Below are positions 35,614 to 43,611 of a stretch of DNA of 64,000 nt, piece by piece (the first letter of the stretch is position 1; each line of letters starts with the position of its first letter). The stretch spans positions 2,655,528 through 2,719,527 of the forward strand of contig CP099514.1 of the NCBI GenBank assembly GCA_025809375.1. Direction: 5' to 3'. The notes beneath the pieces are model-generated. The model saw only the letters and a program-made list of their open reading frames with translations. It had not been told where the DNA came from and did not search any database. This DNA comes from Bacillus zhangzhouensis. GTDB lineage: Bacteria > Bacillota > Bacilli > Bacillales > Bacillaceae. A program made the position numbers and the translations under genes.

Positions 35614-37020
35614 TTATACCGTTTCTTTGGCAAATCCTTTTGACATGAATGGATAAAGCAAAATACCCACTAAGAATAGACCGATTCCAAGACCAAAAGT
35701 TTTCAAGTCGGCTGTTCCTGAAATAATGACCCAAGCTGAATATCCCATTGCAACAAGTGCAATGATGCCGTCTCTTGTTCGATTCCCTTTTTGAAGCTCA
35801 TACGTGTCACCTTGCATGATGACCTTAAAGCTGTAGATTGAAGACACAATATACGGAATAAGATACGCAAGTGTCGCTGATGTGGTTAAAAAGGTAAAAG
35901 CTTCATTAATCGTACGTGACATCACAGAGAAGATAAACAGCTGTGACATAATATTTGTAACAGTCAAAGCGAAAACAGGGCTTCCTTTTTTGTTTGTATT
36001 TGCAAACACTGCCGGAAAATCACCAGCCTTTGCTGCTTGATACGGTACTTCTGAACCCAGTAAAATCCAGCCAAGCATCGAACCAAACAAACAAATAATT
36101 GCCAGCAGCGCCATGACAATTCCGCCAGCTGGCCCAATAATAAGCTGAAGCACGTCCACGAATGGTTTGTCCGAGCCTTGCAATTGATCGTGCGGCAGAA
36201 CGCCCATTGTAATCAACGTGATAATCATATAGATCGAAAGTGCGATTAATAGACCAGTAATCGTCGCACGTTTCACATCGCGCTGTGAGGATGCTCTTCC
36301 TGATAAAATGACAGCTGATTCAATTCCAATAAATGCCCATAGTGTGGAAATGGCCGCATGATGAATTTGGCCTCCAAGTCCGAGCACTCCTTCGCTACCT
36401 GTTTCAACTGGGAAGTAATAATGTTCAAATAATGCCGTTTGAAATGCAAATAATCCCGCAACAATAAAAAGGACAAATCCAAGCACCTTTGAAAAGGTCG
36501 TAATAAAATTCAATTTACTTGCAGCATTTAAGCTTGTAATTAAAATGGTATGTGTTCCCCATAGAAGAATGGTACATACGATAAACGTCATGAGCTGACC
36601 AAGTGTGACCGCTTCTTTTCCAAAGGTAACAACTTCTGTCTTTACGGTGAGAATAGGGAAAAAAGTCGTTAAATAACCGGCAAGGCTTGTAATAATTGCG
36701 ACATTACTAATCCAGCTTGCCACCCAATATCCCCAAACCATTATAAAACCGGCCGCTTTCCCTTTTTTCGGATCTTTAAAAAGCGCCCTTGCATAACTTT
36801 GTGGTCCAGCCGTCAGCTGCGGCTTATGAATGGACAAATGCCCAAATACAAGTGCAATCATCAGCACACCGCCGCCTGTGACAAGCCATGCCATCGTCAC
36901 ACCTAAAGGACTTGCGTGCCGGGCAAGCGTACTTGGCAGCATAAAGATGCCTGAACCAACCATATTTCCGACGACAAAAGCCGTCAATAACCAAAAACCC
37001 CATTTTTTTGTCTGTTCCAT
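35614..37020 (-). CDS. yvsH: amino-acid permease YvsH (probable lysine transporter)
   Basis: This 468-residue APC-superfamily transporter has about 12 helices and begins with GFWLLTAFVVGNMVGSGIFM, the conserved first-helix motif of basic amino acid exchangers of the arginine/ornithine type. The lysine riboswitch on its leader argues that lysine is the regulated substrate. The B. subtilis orthologue also carries an L-box. Translation starts at ATG after GGAGGTACGGAA. Confidence 0.88.
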   Translation of the reverse strand: MEQTKKWGFWLLTAFVVGNMVGSGIFMLPSTLARHASPLGVTMAWLVTGGGVLMIALVFGHLSIHKPQLTAGPQSYARALFKDPKKGKAAGFIMVWGYWVASWISNVAIITSLAGYLTTFFPILTVKTEVVTFGKEAVTLGQLMTFIVCTILLWGTHTILITSLNAASKLNFITTFSKVLGFVLFIVAGLFAFQTALFEHYYFPVETGSEGVLGLGGQIHHAAISTLWAFIGIESAVILSGRASSQRDVKRATITGLLIALSIYMIITLITMGVLPHDQLQGSDKPFVDVLQLIIGPAGGIVMALLAIICLFGSMLGWILLGSEVPYQAAKAGDFPAVFANTNKKGSPVFALTVTNIMSQLFIFSVMSRTINEAFTFLTTSATLAYLIPYIVSSIYSFKVIMQGDTYELQKGNRTRDGIIALVAMGYSAWVIISGTADLKTFGLGIGLFLVGILLYPFMSKGFAKETV

Positions 37021-37161
37021 TTCCGTACCTCCGTTTTATTCACTTTGGACCAGACCCGGCAGTATCTTCATTGATATATTTGTGAAGCAATGACTTGCAT
37101 TCTTTATGTTCATAATGGATTACTTTTTAACAGCATATCCTTATTTTGTTACTCAGAACAT

Positions 37162-37190
37162 AAAAAAAAGCCTGAACAAAAGTCCATGCT
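37162..37190 (-). terminator. riboswitch-controlled terminator ahead of yvsH
   Basis: Read on the minus strand, AGCATGGAC / GTTCAGGCT pair around TTTT and are followed by eight T residues. The hairpin lies between the lysine aptamer and yvsH, so lysine binding should favour premature termination. Confidence 0.85.
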
Positions 37191-37213
37191 TTTCAAAACA
37201 TACACCTTGATCT

Positions 37214-37387
37214 CCGGATAGCCCTCCACGCTTCAAAGACGTGGCAGTCCTGCATTTATTCAATACAGACCCAGCATAAAGAAAGTTGGAGCTCTCTTTA
37301 CACTTCGGCGCTGATGCCTTTTTTCTCATAATCTACGATTCCATCTCTCCTATGAGTGACTCATCATCCGCGCAACCTCTACCTCAC
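37214..37387 (-). ncRNA. lysine riboswitch (L-box) aptamer
   Basis: The minus strand contains the hallmarks of the lysine aptamer in order: a GGTAGAGG start, the AGGAGA/ATGG helix region, GCGCCGAAG, GTATTGAATAAATGCAGGAC and GTGGAGGGCTATCC, with both ends pairing as P1. A terminator hairpin follows 20-50 bases downstream and then yvsH. Recognition is by conserved sequence; no covariance model was run. Confidence 0.92.
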
Positions 37388-37486
37388 TGAGACATAGCGT
37401 GAGGATTTCTATTCATTTTTACTACACGAAGGTTATCAAACATTCTCACATCTGTCAAAGGGAAAAACATAGAAAAAGGCAGAGAA

Positions 37487-37556
37487 CTGTTTCTCTGCCC
37501 TTGATTGTTGACAAATGGCTAAAATAATCTTTATTTTAGTTCTGTTTCTCTGCCCT
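37487..37556. repeat. palindromic repeat copy in sspJ terminator, with 15-bp direct repeats
   Basis: A 40-bp unit (37502-37541), from TGATTGTTGACAAATGGC to CTTTATTTTAGTT, is flanked by exact copies of CTGTTTCTCTGCCCT (37487-37501 and 37542-37556). Removing the unit and one flank restores a clean hairpin (GGCAGAGAA / TTCTCTGCC) with T residues after sspJ. The unit shares GATTGTTGACAAA and GGCTAAAAT...ATTTTAG with the copies at 10527-10589 and 53919-53978. Confidence 0.85.
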
Positions 37557-37564
37557 TTACCTGC

Positions 37565-37708
37565 TTATTGTTGGTTGTTTTTCTTCTTTTGTATAGCTTC
37601 CTGAAGCGGATCGCCTGCTAGCTCTTTACTTGCTTCCTCTAACAGCTGATCTACCTGCTGATGCTCTTTCTCGCTTTTCGCCTTTTTATCCTTTTGGAAA
37701 AATGACAT
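37565..37708 (-). CDS. sspJ: small acid-soluble spore protein SspJ
   Basis: This 47-residue minor spore protein begins MSFFQKDKKAKSEKEH and ends DPLQEAIQKKKNNQQ. It closely follows B. subtilis SspJ (short FF-KDK start and DPLQEA-QKKKNN end) and lies between yvsH and yvsG as there. It accumulates in the forespore of related species under sigma-G; I did not find a convincing promoter. The ATG follows GGGAGGAAAAAG. The terminator behind it is interrupted by the palindromic repeat. Confidence 0.87.
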   Translation of the reverse strand: MSFFQKDKKAKSEKEHQQVDQLLEEASKELAGDPLQEAIQKKKNNQQ

Positions 37709-37789
37709 CGCTTTTTCCTCCCTTTTCATATAATGCGGTTTGCCTGTTTAATTTGTGCTACAGTGCTCAGCATTATACAAGGGAAGAGA

Positions 37790-38218
37790 TCAATCATCAT
37801 GAAAGGTTTGTCTCATTTTTTGCAAGTACATCAGAAAGGTTTTTAAATCATCCTTTGTGAAATCTGACATCATATGCTGAATGACCTTTCCGAAAAGACG
37901 TGTATGCTTTTCATAAATCGCCAGTCCTTTTTCCGTGACTTCTAAACGGACAAGAGACGAATCGTCCTTGTCCCGTTCTCTTTGAATATACCCCTGCTCA
38001 CATAATTTATTGAGTGCAATAGAGGCTGCACCTGGGTTTAAAGAGAGTCTTTGCTTCAGCTCTTCGGCATGTGATACTTTCCCTTGTATCAAAATAGAAA
38101 GAGCATATATCTGCGGCGGCGTGATGTCTTTTTCTAACTCAATTAACTTGCGGTTTAATTTACGGCTGACTTCATAATGTACAAGAACAATTTCTTTTAA
38201 AATGTCTGCATTATCCAT
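37790..38218 (-). CDS. MarR-family transcriptional regulator
   Basis: This 142-residue winged-helix protein has a MarR-type domain (LSILIQGKVSHAEELKQRLSL, NPGAASIALNKLCEQGYIQRERDKDDSSLVRLEVTEKG in pieces) and a C-terminal dimerisation helix. The DKDDSSLV wing is typical of the family. It is divergent from yvsG and has no B. subtilis counterpart at this place as far as I recall, so it may be a group-specific gene. Target and ligand are unknown. Confidence 0.82.
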   Translation of the reverse strand: MDNADILKEIVLVHYEVSRKLNRKLIELEKDITPPQIYALSILIQGKVSHAEELKQRLSLNPGAASIALNKLCEQGYIQRERDKDDSSLVRLEVTEKGLAIYEKHTRLFGKVIQHMMSDFTKDDLKTFLMYLQKMRQTFHDD

Positions 38219-38389
38219 CCGAATCGCATCCTTATCGTTAGTATCAACATGACTTCCCCCTTATTATAGAATGTTTTTCCATTCAGCCAACCCTTTTGGC
38301 CTTTTTTTCTTTAGAAATAAGCCTTGCTGAATGAATCCACCCTTGATATAGTGAGTACTTGAACTAAAGATAGAACAGGAGTACGCATC

Positions 38390-38875
38390 ATGACAGGAAA
38401 AACACACATCATGGGCGGAATTGCCGCCTCCACAGCCGTTGCCTACTATTATGGTATCGACCCAGTGTCGATGGCTGCTGCTGGATCAGCAGGTGCCCTG
38501 ATCCCTGACCTTTGCCATACAAAAAGTAAAATCGGCAGACAATTCCCGCTGCTCTCGACACTGATCAGCAGTGTGTTCGGTCATCGCACGTTTACACATA
38601 GTTTATTATTTTTGCTGATCATTTATTTTCTAGCGGCAACATACATTCCAAATGACAGCCTAAGTATCGGTTTACTAGTCGGGATGGCAAGCCATCTCAT
38701 CCTGGATGCAGGAACAGTGAATGGGATTAAATTTTTATTTCCAGCTTCCATTAAAGTGCGTCTTCCCCTCTATGTCAAAACAGGCAGCACAGGAGAACAA
38801 GTCGTACTAACTGTTCTCACCGTCGTTACCTGCTATTACATCGCTGTCATCTGCGGCATATCCATCCCATTCTAA
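38390..38875 (+). CDS. yvsG: YvsG, membrane-bound metal-dependent hydrolase family
   Basis: This 161-residue integral membrane protein of the YdjM/YvsG family has conserved metal-ligand type motifs: KTHIMGG at the N-terminus, LIPDLCH near residue 45, HRTFTHSLL near residue 66 and ASHLILDAGT near residue 104. It has four or five helices. The enzyme activity is not established. The start ATG follows AGGAG. It sits between sspJ and yvgJ as in B. subtilis. Confidence 0.85.
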   Translation: MTGKTHIMGGIAASTAVAYYYGIDPVSMAAAGSAGALIPDLCHTKSKIGRQFPLLSTLISSVFGHRTFTHSLLFLLIIYFLAATYIPNDSLSIGLLVGMASHLILDAGTVNGIKFLFPASIKVRLPLYVKTGSTGEQVVLTVLTVVTCYYIAVICGISIPF

Positions 38876-38998
38876 TGAATCAAAACGAGTTTTGTGAAAA
38901 ACACAGGATATGAATTGATCATTCCTCATTTTTTTAGTAGGTTTAAGATAAGTGTTTTTGCCTTGCAGCTGAATACAGAATGGTGAGGAGCTACATAA

Positions 38999-40849
38999 AT
39001 GAAAGCGTTTTTCAAAAATCACTGGTTTTTAGTGTACTCCATCCTCTTCATGTGGATGAAAACATACATCATTTATCAATTCGGATTTCACATACGAACA
39101 GCCAATCTGTTTCATGAATGGCTGCTTTTGATCAATCCACTTAGCTTTTTGCTCCCTTTGTTTGGGATTGCTCTTTTTTTAAATAAAACAAAGCAAAAGA
39201 TTTTTTTATTGACCGCAAATTTGATTTTGACAGTGATTCTCGTATCAAATACGATCTTTTATGGATTTTATATTGATTTCATTACGATCCCTGTATTATT
39301 CCAAGCGAAAAACATGGGAGATATGGGCAGCAGCATGACGGAATTGTTCCACCCGCTGTTTTTGCTGATGCTCATTGATTTCGTGGTGCTGGCATGGCTC
39401 TTAAAGCGCAAACCTTTAGCGCCAAAAGCCTCCTTCAAGACGATCAAAACATATTATGCCGTGTGCTGCAGCTTTCTATTGTTTCATATTAGTTCAGCCA
39501 TGATGGATCATCCTCGCTTTCTGACAAGCTCTTATGATCGAGAAGTGATTGTACGAAACCTTGGGCTGTTTCAGTTCCACCTGTATGACGGCGTTGCCCA
39601 AACAGCGCGTATTGGACAAAGAGCCTTTGCAGACGAAGATACGTTTTCAACCGTAGCAAACTACACAAAGGCAGATTACAGTGCACCAGACGAAGGGTAC
39701 TTTGGACTTGCTAAAGGCAAAAACGTTGTGTTCATTTCACTCGAATCAACACAGCAATTTGTCGTTGATCAAAAGGTGAATGGACAATACATCACCCCCT
39801 TTTTAAATCAACTCGCTAAAAAGAGTTTTTATTTTGATGAATTTTATCAGCAGACTGAGCAGGGAAAGACGTCGGATTCAGAGTTTATTGTCGCTAATTC
39901 CCTCTACCCATCTAGCAGCGGCGCTGTCTTTTTCACAGCGAGTGACAACGAATATGACACGTTATACAAACAGTTAAAAAAAGAGAACTATCAATCCGCC
40001 CAGTTTCATGCGAATAATAAAACGTTTTGGAATCGTGATGTGATGTATGAATCGTTTGGAATTGACCGTTTTTATGATGTCGATTCGTATCAGGTCAATG
40101 AACAGAATTCAACTGGCTGGGGTTTAAAGGATATTGACTTCTTTGACCAATCCATTGATTATTTAAAAAAGTTGAAGGCGCCTTATTACAGCACGTTTAT
40201 TACCTTGACCAATCACTTTCCATTTGAAATCGATCCAAAGGATCAATTGATTGAGGAATATGATTCGTCCAGCGCGATTTTAAACCGCTATGTGACGACC
40301 GTCCGCTATCAGGATGAAGCCATTAAGACATTTTTTAACCGCATGAAAGAAGAAGGACTGTATGACAATACAATGTTTGTCCTCATGGGGGATCACTATG
40401 GTATCTCCGAGGCACATCACCAGGCAATGGCAGAACTGCTCAAAAAAGATGAGATCACACCGTTTGATGCTGTGAAATTGCAGCGGGTTCCCTTTTTGAT
40501 TTACATTCCTGGCGTCACAGATCAAGCACCACAGACAATTTCTGAAACGGCTGGGCAAATCGACGTGAAACCGACACTCCTGCACTTACTCGGTATTGAA
40601 ACGAAGGATGCCATTCAATTTGGCAATGACTTATTTTCAAACGAACGGACGCCTTTTGCTGTTTTAAGAAACGGAAACTTTATTACAGATGATTATCTCT
40701 ATACAAAGAACACATGCTATGATCAAAAAACAAAAAAACCTGTTGAACAGGAAGAGGTGTGTCAGCCTTATATCGAAAAAGCCAATAAAGAGCTTTCCTT
40801 ATCAGACAAAGTAATCAATGGGAATTTGCTGCGTTTTTATCAGCATTAA
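38999..40849 (+). CDS. yvgJ: lipoteichoic acid primase YvgJ (LtaS family)
   Basis: This enzyme adds the first glycerol phosphate to the glycolipid anchor of lipoteichoic acid. The 616-residue protein has five N-terminal transmembrane helices (within about residues 10-170) and an extracellular sulfatase-like domain with Glu249 (ISLESTQ), nucleophile Thr291 (GKTSDSE) and the late metal site (MGDHYG, followed by the EAHH segment). The start ATG follows GAGGAG. B. subtilis YvgJ has the same length. It appears monocistronic. Confidence 0.9.
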   Translation: MKAFFKNHWFLVYSILFMWMKTYIIYQFGFHIRTANLFHEWLLLINPLSFLLPLFGIALFLNKTKQKIFLLTANLILTVILVSNTIFYGFYIDFITIPVLFQAKNMGDMGSSMTELFHPLFLLMLIDFVVLAWLLKRKPLAPKASFKTIKTYYAVCCSFLLFHISSAMMDHPRFLTSSYDREVIVRNLGLFQFHLYDGVAQTARIGQRAFADEDTFSTVANYTKADYSAPDEGYFGLAKGKNVVFISLESTQQFVVDQKVNGQYITPFLNQLAKKSFYFDEFYQQTEQGKTSDSEFIVANSLYPSSSGAVFFTASDNEYDTLYKQLKKENYQSAQFHANNKTFWNRDVMYESFGIDRFYDVDSYQVNEQNSTGWGLKDIDFFDQSIDYLKKLKAPYYSTFITLTNHFPFEIDPKDQLIEEYDSSSAILNRYVTTVRYQDEAIKTFFNRMKEEGLYDNTMFVLMGDHYGISEAHHQAMAELLKKDEITPFDAVKLQRVPFLIYIPGVTDQAPQTISETAGQIDVKPTLLHLLGIETKDAIQFGNDLFSNERTPFAVLRNGNFITDDYLYTKNTCYDQKTKKPVEQEEVCQPYIEKANKELSLSDKVINGNLLRFYQH

Positions 40850-40915
40850 AAGCCTATGAATGGGCAAATAAGTTTGCTTATAATCATAGGATATTGAAAA
40901 ATAAGAGGTGTGAAC

Positions 40916-41692
40916 ATGAAGTATGCGTTCTTCGCCTTCATCGCCATCTGTTTGCTCCTGAGTGGATGTCAACCAGAGATGAAGACATCGGATACAAGCA
41001 AAAAAACAGAGCTTGTGATTTCAGCAGCGGCCAGTCTTCAGGATGCACTAAAGGAAATTGAATCCGCCTTTAATGATGAGCATCCAAATGTGACATTAAC
41101 AAATAATTTTGGGTCATCCGGCGCATTGAAACAGCAAATCGCTCAAGGGGCAAAAGCGGATCTCTTTTTCTCTGCAGCTGAAGCGCCCTTTGATGAACTT
41201 GTGCAGTCTGGTGACATCGATCTACATTTCATCAAGGATGCCATCCAAAATGAGCTTGTACTCATTGTGCCAAAAGATCACTCTTCTTCTATTAAAAGCT
41301 TTCAAGACGTCGAGCACATAAAAGGGAAGATTGCTCTTGGCACACCTGAATCCGTTCCTGCTGGTACATATGGCAAAGAGATTTTCACAAAGCTGAACAT
41401 CTGGGATCAAGTGAAAAAGAACGCTGTGTACGGCAAGGATGTGCGGCAAGTTTTAAGCTACGTAGAAACAGGAAATGTGGAAGCAGGTGTTGTGTATATG
41501 ACAGACGCCCTCGTTTCCAAAAAAGTAAAGATTGCAGCTGAAGCCAATCAGGACATGCACTCCCCGATCATTTACCCAGTAGGAATCGTAAAAGGGACAG
41601 AACATTTAGAGGAAGCCAAATCCTTTTTTCAATTTCTTCAATCAAAAGCAGCCAAATCAATTTTTAAAAAGTACGGCTTTCAAGTGACATAA
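40916..41692 (+). CDS. modA: molybdate-binding lipoprotein ModA
   Basis: This 258-residue periplasmic-type binding protein has lipobox LLSGCQP and the ModA segments LVISAAASLQDALKEIE, NFGSSGALKQQIAQGAKADLFFSA and GTPESVPAGTYGKE. It binds molybdate or tungstate. I chose the ATG at 40916 after AAGAGGTG; a GTG two codons earlier overlaps that site. It is coupled to modB. Confidence 0.9.
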   Translation: MKYAFFAFIAICLLLSGCQPEMKTSDTSKKTELVISAAASLQDALKEIESAFNDEHPNVTLTNNFGSSGALKQQIAQGAKADLFFSAAEAPFDELVQSGDIDLHFIKDAIQNELVLIVPKDHSSSIKSFQDVEHIKGKIALGTPESVPAGTYGKEIFTKLNIWDQVKKNAVYGKDVRQVLSYVETGNVEAGVVYMTDALVSKKVKIAAEANQDMHSPIIYPVGIVKGTEHLEEAKSFFQFLQSKAAKSIFKKYGFQVT

Positions 41693-42357
41693 TGCCCATG
41701 CTGACTGAAGAATTCCTATCTCCCATTTGGCTGTCCGTGCAAGTTGCCGTTGTGAGCGGGCTGCTGGCAACTGTTTTTGGTACATTGATTGGCTATTGGA
41801 TGGCGCGAACATCATTTAAAGGGAAAATGATCGTAGAAACGCTCTTAATGATGCCGCTTGTTCTCCCGCCAACAGTTGTAGGATTTTTATTGCTCGTCAT
41901 ATTCGGAAGGCATAGCATGATTGGGGGCGCGGTCGAATGGATTTTCCACCAACCGGTTATTTTCACATGGTGGGCGGCAGTTATTGCATCAACGATTGTG
42001 GCATTCCCGCTTATGTATCAATCTGCAAAAGCTGGGTTTTCTACGATTGAGTCAGACATTGAAGGGGCTGCAAAAATAGATGGCGCTCATTCATTCCAAG
42101 TCTTTGCCTATATTACTGTTCCACTTGCTCTGCCTTCCCTTTTGTCAGGAAGCGTCCTCAGCTTTGCCAGAGCCCTTGGAGAATTTGGGGCAACCTTAAT
42201 GTTTGCCGGCAATATCCCAGGAAAAACCCAAACACTCCCAACCGCTATCTATGTGGCGATTGATTCTGGACGAATGGAGCTTGCTTGGGCTTGGACAATT
42301 TGTATTGTGATCTTATCTTTTATGATGCTGCTGGCTGTGCGCAAAGGCAGTACATAA
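41692..42357 (+). CDS. modB: molybdate ABC transporter permease ModB
   Basis: This 221-residue permease has about five or six helices and the loop EAA motif (EGAAKIDGAHSFQVFAYITVPLALPSL in pieces), which contacts the ATPase. The ATG overlaps the modA stop codon by one base. No modC ATPase gene follows here; the locus ends in a terminator. The same two-gene arrangement occurs in B. subtilis, so the ATPase must come from elsewhere. Confidence 0.9.
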   Translation: MPMLTEEFLSPIWLSVQVAVVSGLLATVFGTLIGYWMARTSFKGKMIVETLLMMPLVLPPTVVGFLLLVIFGRHSMIGGAVEWIFHQPVIFTWWAAVIASTIVAFPLMYQSAKAGFSTIESDIEGAAKIDGAHSFQVFAYITVPLALPSLLSGSVLSFARALGEFGATLMFAGNIPGKTQTLPTAIYVAIDSGRMELAWAWTICIVILSFMMLLAVRKGST

Positions 42358-42358
42358 A

Positions 42359-42388
42359 AACTCCCTCTATTTGAGAATAGGGGGAGTT
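42359..42388. terminator. terminator after modB
   Basis: AACTCCCTCTATT / AATAGGGGGAGTT form a 13-bp stem with one G-U pair and a 4-nt loop. The plus-strand T tract is weak (TTATCC), while the minus-strand side ends in TTTTTATG, so it may serve the small minus-strand gene as well. Confidence 0.72.
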
Positions 42389-42608
42389 ATCCTACATATT
42401 TACTTTGCCGTTTTACCATATTATAAGTCAGCAAGGATGACATACAGATAAACAATGACATGCAGATCAAAATTGTGATTATATTCATGGGAATAGGCAC
42501 AAATAATTGGTCGTTCCCTTTAAAAGAAAACAGATGCCAAGCTAAATTGGCGATCATGTTTTTTAAATCAAAGACACCTAAGCTAGGGATCAATAAAAAA
42601 TACACCAT
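42387..42608 (-). CDS. small hydrophobic protein, possible permease fragment
   Basis: This 73-residue frame encodes a hydrophobic N-terminal stretch, a hydrophilic middle (FSFKGNDQLFVPIPMN) and one clear helix (ITILICMSLFICMSSLLTYN) with a basic end (MVKRQSKYVG). The pattern is like the last part of an ABC-2 type permease. The ribosome binding site is weak (AAAGGTG at 11 bases) and the ATG comes right after the T run of the yvgN terminator. It may be a degraded remnant or a true small membrane protein; I cannot decide. Confidence 0.42.
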   Translation of the reverse strand: MVYFLLIPSLGVFDLKNMIANLAWHLFSFKGNDQLFVPIPMNIITILICMSLFICMSSLLTYNMVKRQSKYVG

Positions 42609-42613
42609 AATAG

Positions 42614-42673
42614 AAAAAACACCTTTTCATTAGTCATAGAAGTGTATCACTCCTACCCCTATCAAAAGGTGTT
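42614..42673 (-). terminator. terminator of yvgN, large loop
   Basis: On the minus strand AACACCTTTT and AAAAGGTGTT pair around a 36-nt loop, followed by a T-rich run. The long loop is unusual. Confidence 0.6.
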
Positions 42674-42696
42674 CTTATAATTATTCTATTTTTTTA

Positions 42697-43542
42697 TTAT
42701 TCAAACCCAACCGTCATCGTCTCTGGATTCGAGCCGACGCGTTCGTTATTGTTTAATGCATTGATTTTTTCCATGTCTTCTTTGGAAAGCTCGAAGTCAA
42801 AAATGTCTGCATTTTGTTTAATACGCTCTTCATTGATTGATTTAGGAATGGTCACGACACCGCTTTGCAGATCCCAGCGCAAGATAATTTGAGCAACAGA
42901 TTTGTTGTAGCGTGCAGCAATGTCCTTCAATACGTCATGGTCTAGTAGCTTCCCTTGCATCAGTGGGGACCATGCCTCAATTTGAATGCCTTTTTCCTTT
43001 GCATATTGACGCAGTTCAACAAGTGTCAGTTTTGGATGAAACTCAACTTGGTTCACAGCCGGAACAACCTCAGCATCTTTTAACAGCTCTTCTAAATGCT
43101 GAATGTAGAAATTGCTGACTCCAATGGCTCTGACTTTCCCGTCTTTATAAAGCTTCTCAAGTGCGCGCCATGTGTCTTTAAATGTATCTGCATTTGGTCC
43201 AGGCCAATGAATCAAATACAGGTCTAAGTAATCAAGACCTAATCGGTTTAAGCTTGCGTCAAATGCCTCCAGTGCTTTTTCATAACCTTGATCTGTGTTC
43301 CATACTTTAGACGTAATAAATAAGTCTTCTCGTTTCACACCAGATTCTTTAATGGCTTTTCCTACGCCTGTCTCATTTTTATAAACAGCTGCCGTATCAA
43401 TGCTGCGATATCCGTTTCGTATGGCTGCTTTTACGGCATCTACCACTTGATTGCCGTCTTCCACTTTGAATACCCCTAAACCAAACCAAGGCATTTCCAC
43501 TCCGTTATTCAGTGTTACGGTATCATTCAAGCTTTTGACCAT
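42697..43542 (-). CDS. yvgN: aldo/keto reductase YvgN (glyoxal/methylglyoxal reductase)
   Basis: This NADPH-dependent reductase detoxifies methylglyoxal and other reactive aldehydes. The 281-residue protein has the AKR signatures GYRSIDTAAVYKNE (catalytic Asp, Tyr), the VWNTDQGYEKAL Lys region (TSKVW), LDLYLIHWPGP (catalytic His) and the cofactor region IPKSINEERIKQN. I chose the ATG at 43542 (MVKSLNDTVTLNNG), which fits the family start and an AAAGGTGG site; the frame extends 13 codons further upstream without a better site. Confidence 0.92.
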   Translation of the reverse strand: MVKSLNDTVTLNNGVEMPWFGLGVFKVEDGNQVVDAVKAAIRNGYRSIDTAAVYKNETGVGKAIKESGVKREDLFITSKVWNTDQGYEKALEAFDASLNRLGLDYLDLYLIHWPGPNADTFKDTWRALEKLYKDGKVRAIGVSNFYIQHLEELLKDAEVVPAVNQVEFHPKLTLVELRQYAKEKGIQIEAWSPLMQGKLLDHDVLKDIAARYNKSVAQIILRWDLQSGVVTIPKSINEERIKQNADIFDFELSKEDMEKINALNNNERVGSNPETMTVGFE

Positions 43543-43611
43543 TTTGACAACCACCTTTTTTATAGATTCCATCTCTTCCATTATCTCATATTGTGCTTCA
43601 AAACTCTATGA

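Noticed and set aside
38280..38333. Inverted repeat CATTCAGC / GCTGAATG and a GCCAA/TTGGC hairpin with T run between marR and yvsG
   Set aside because: Located in a divergent promoter region where a terminator makes little sense; the symmetry is short and not shared elsewhere in the window, so I made no claim.
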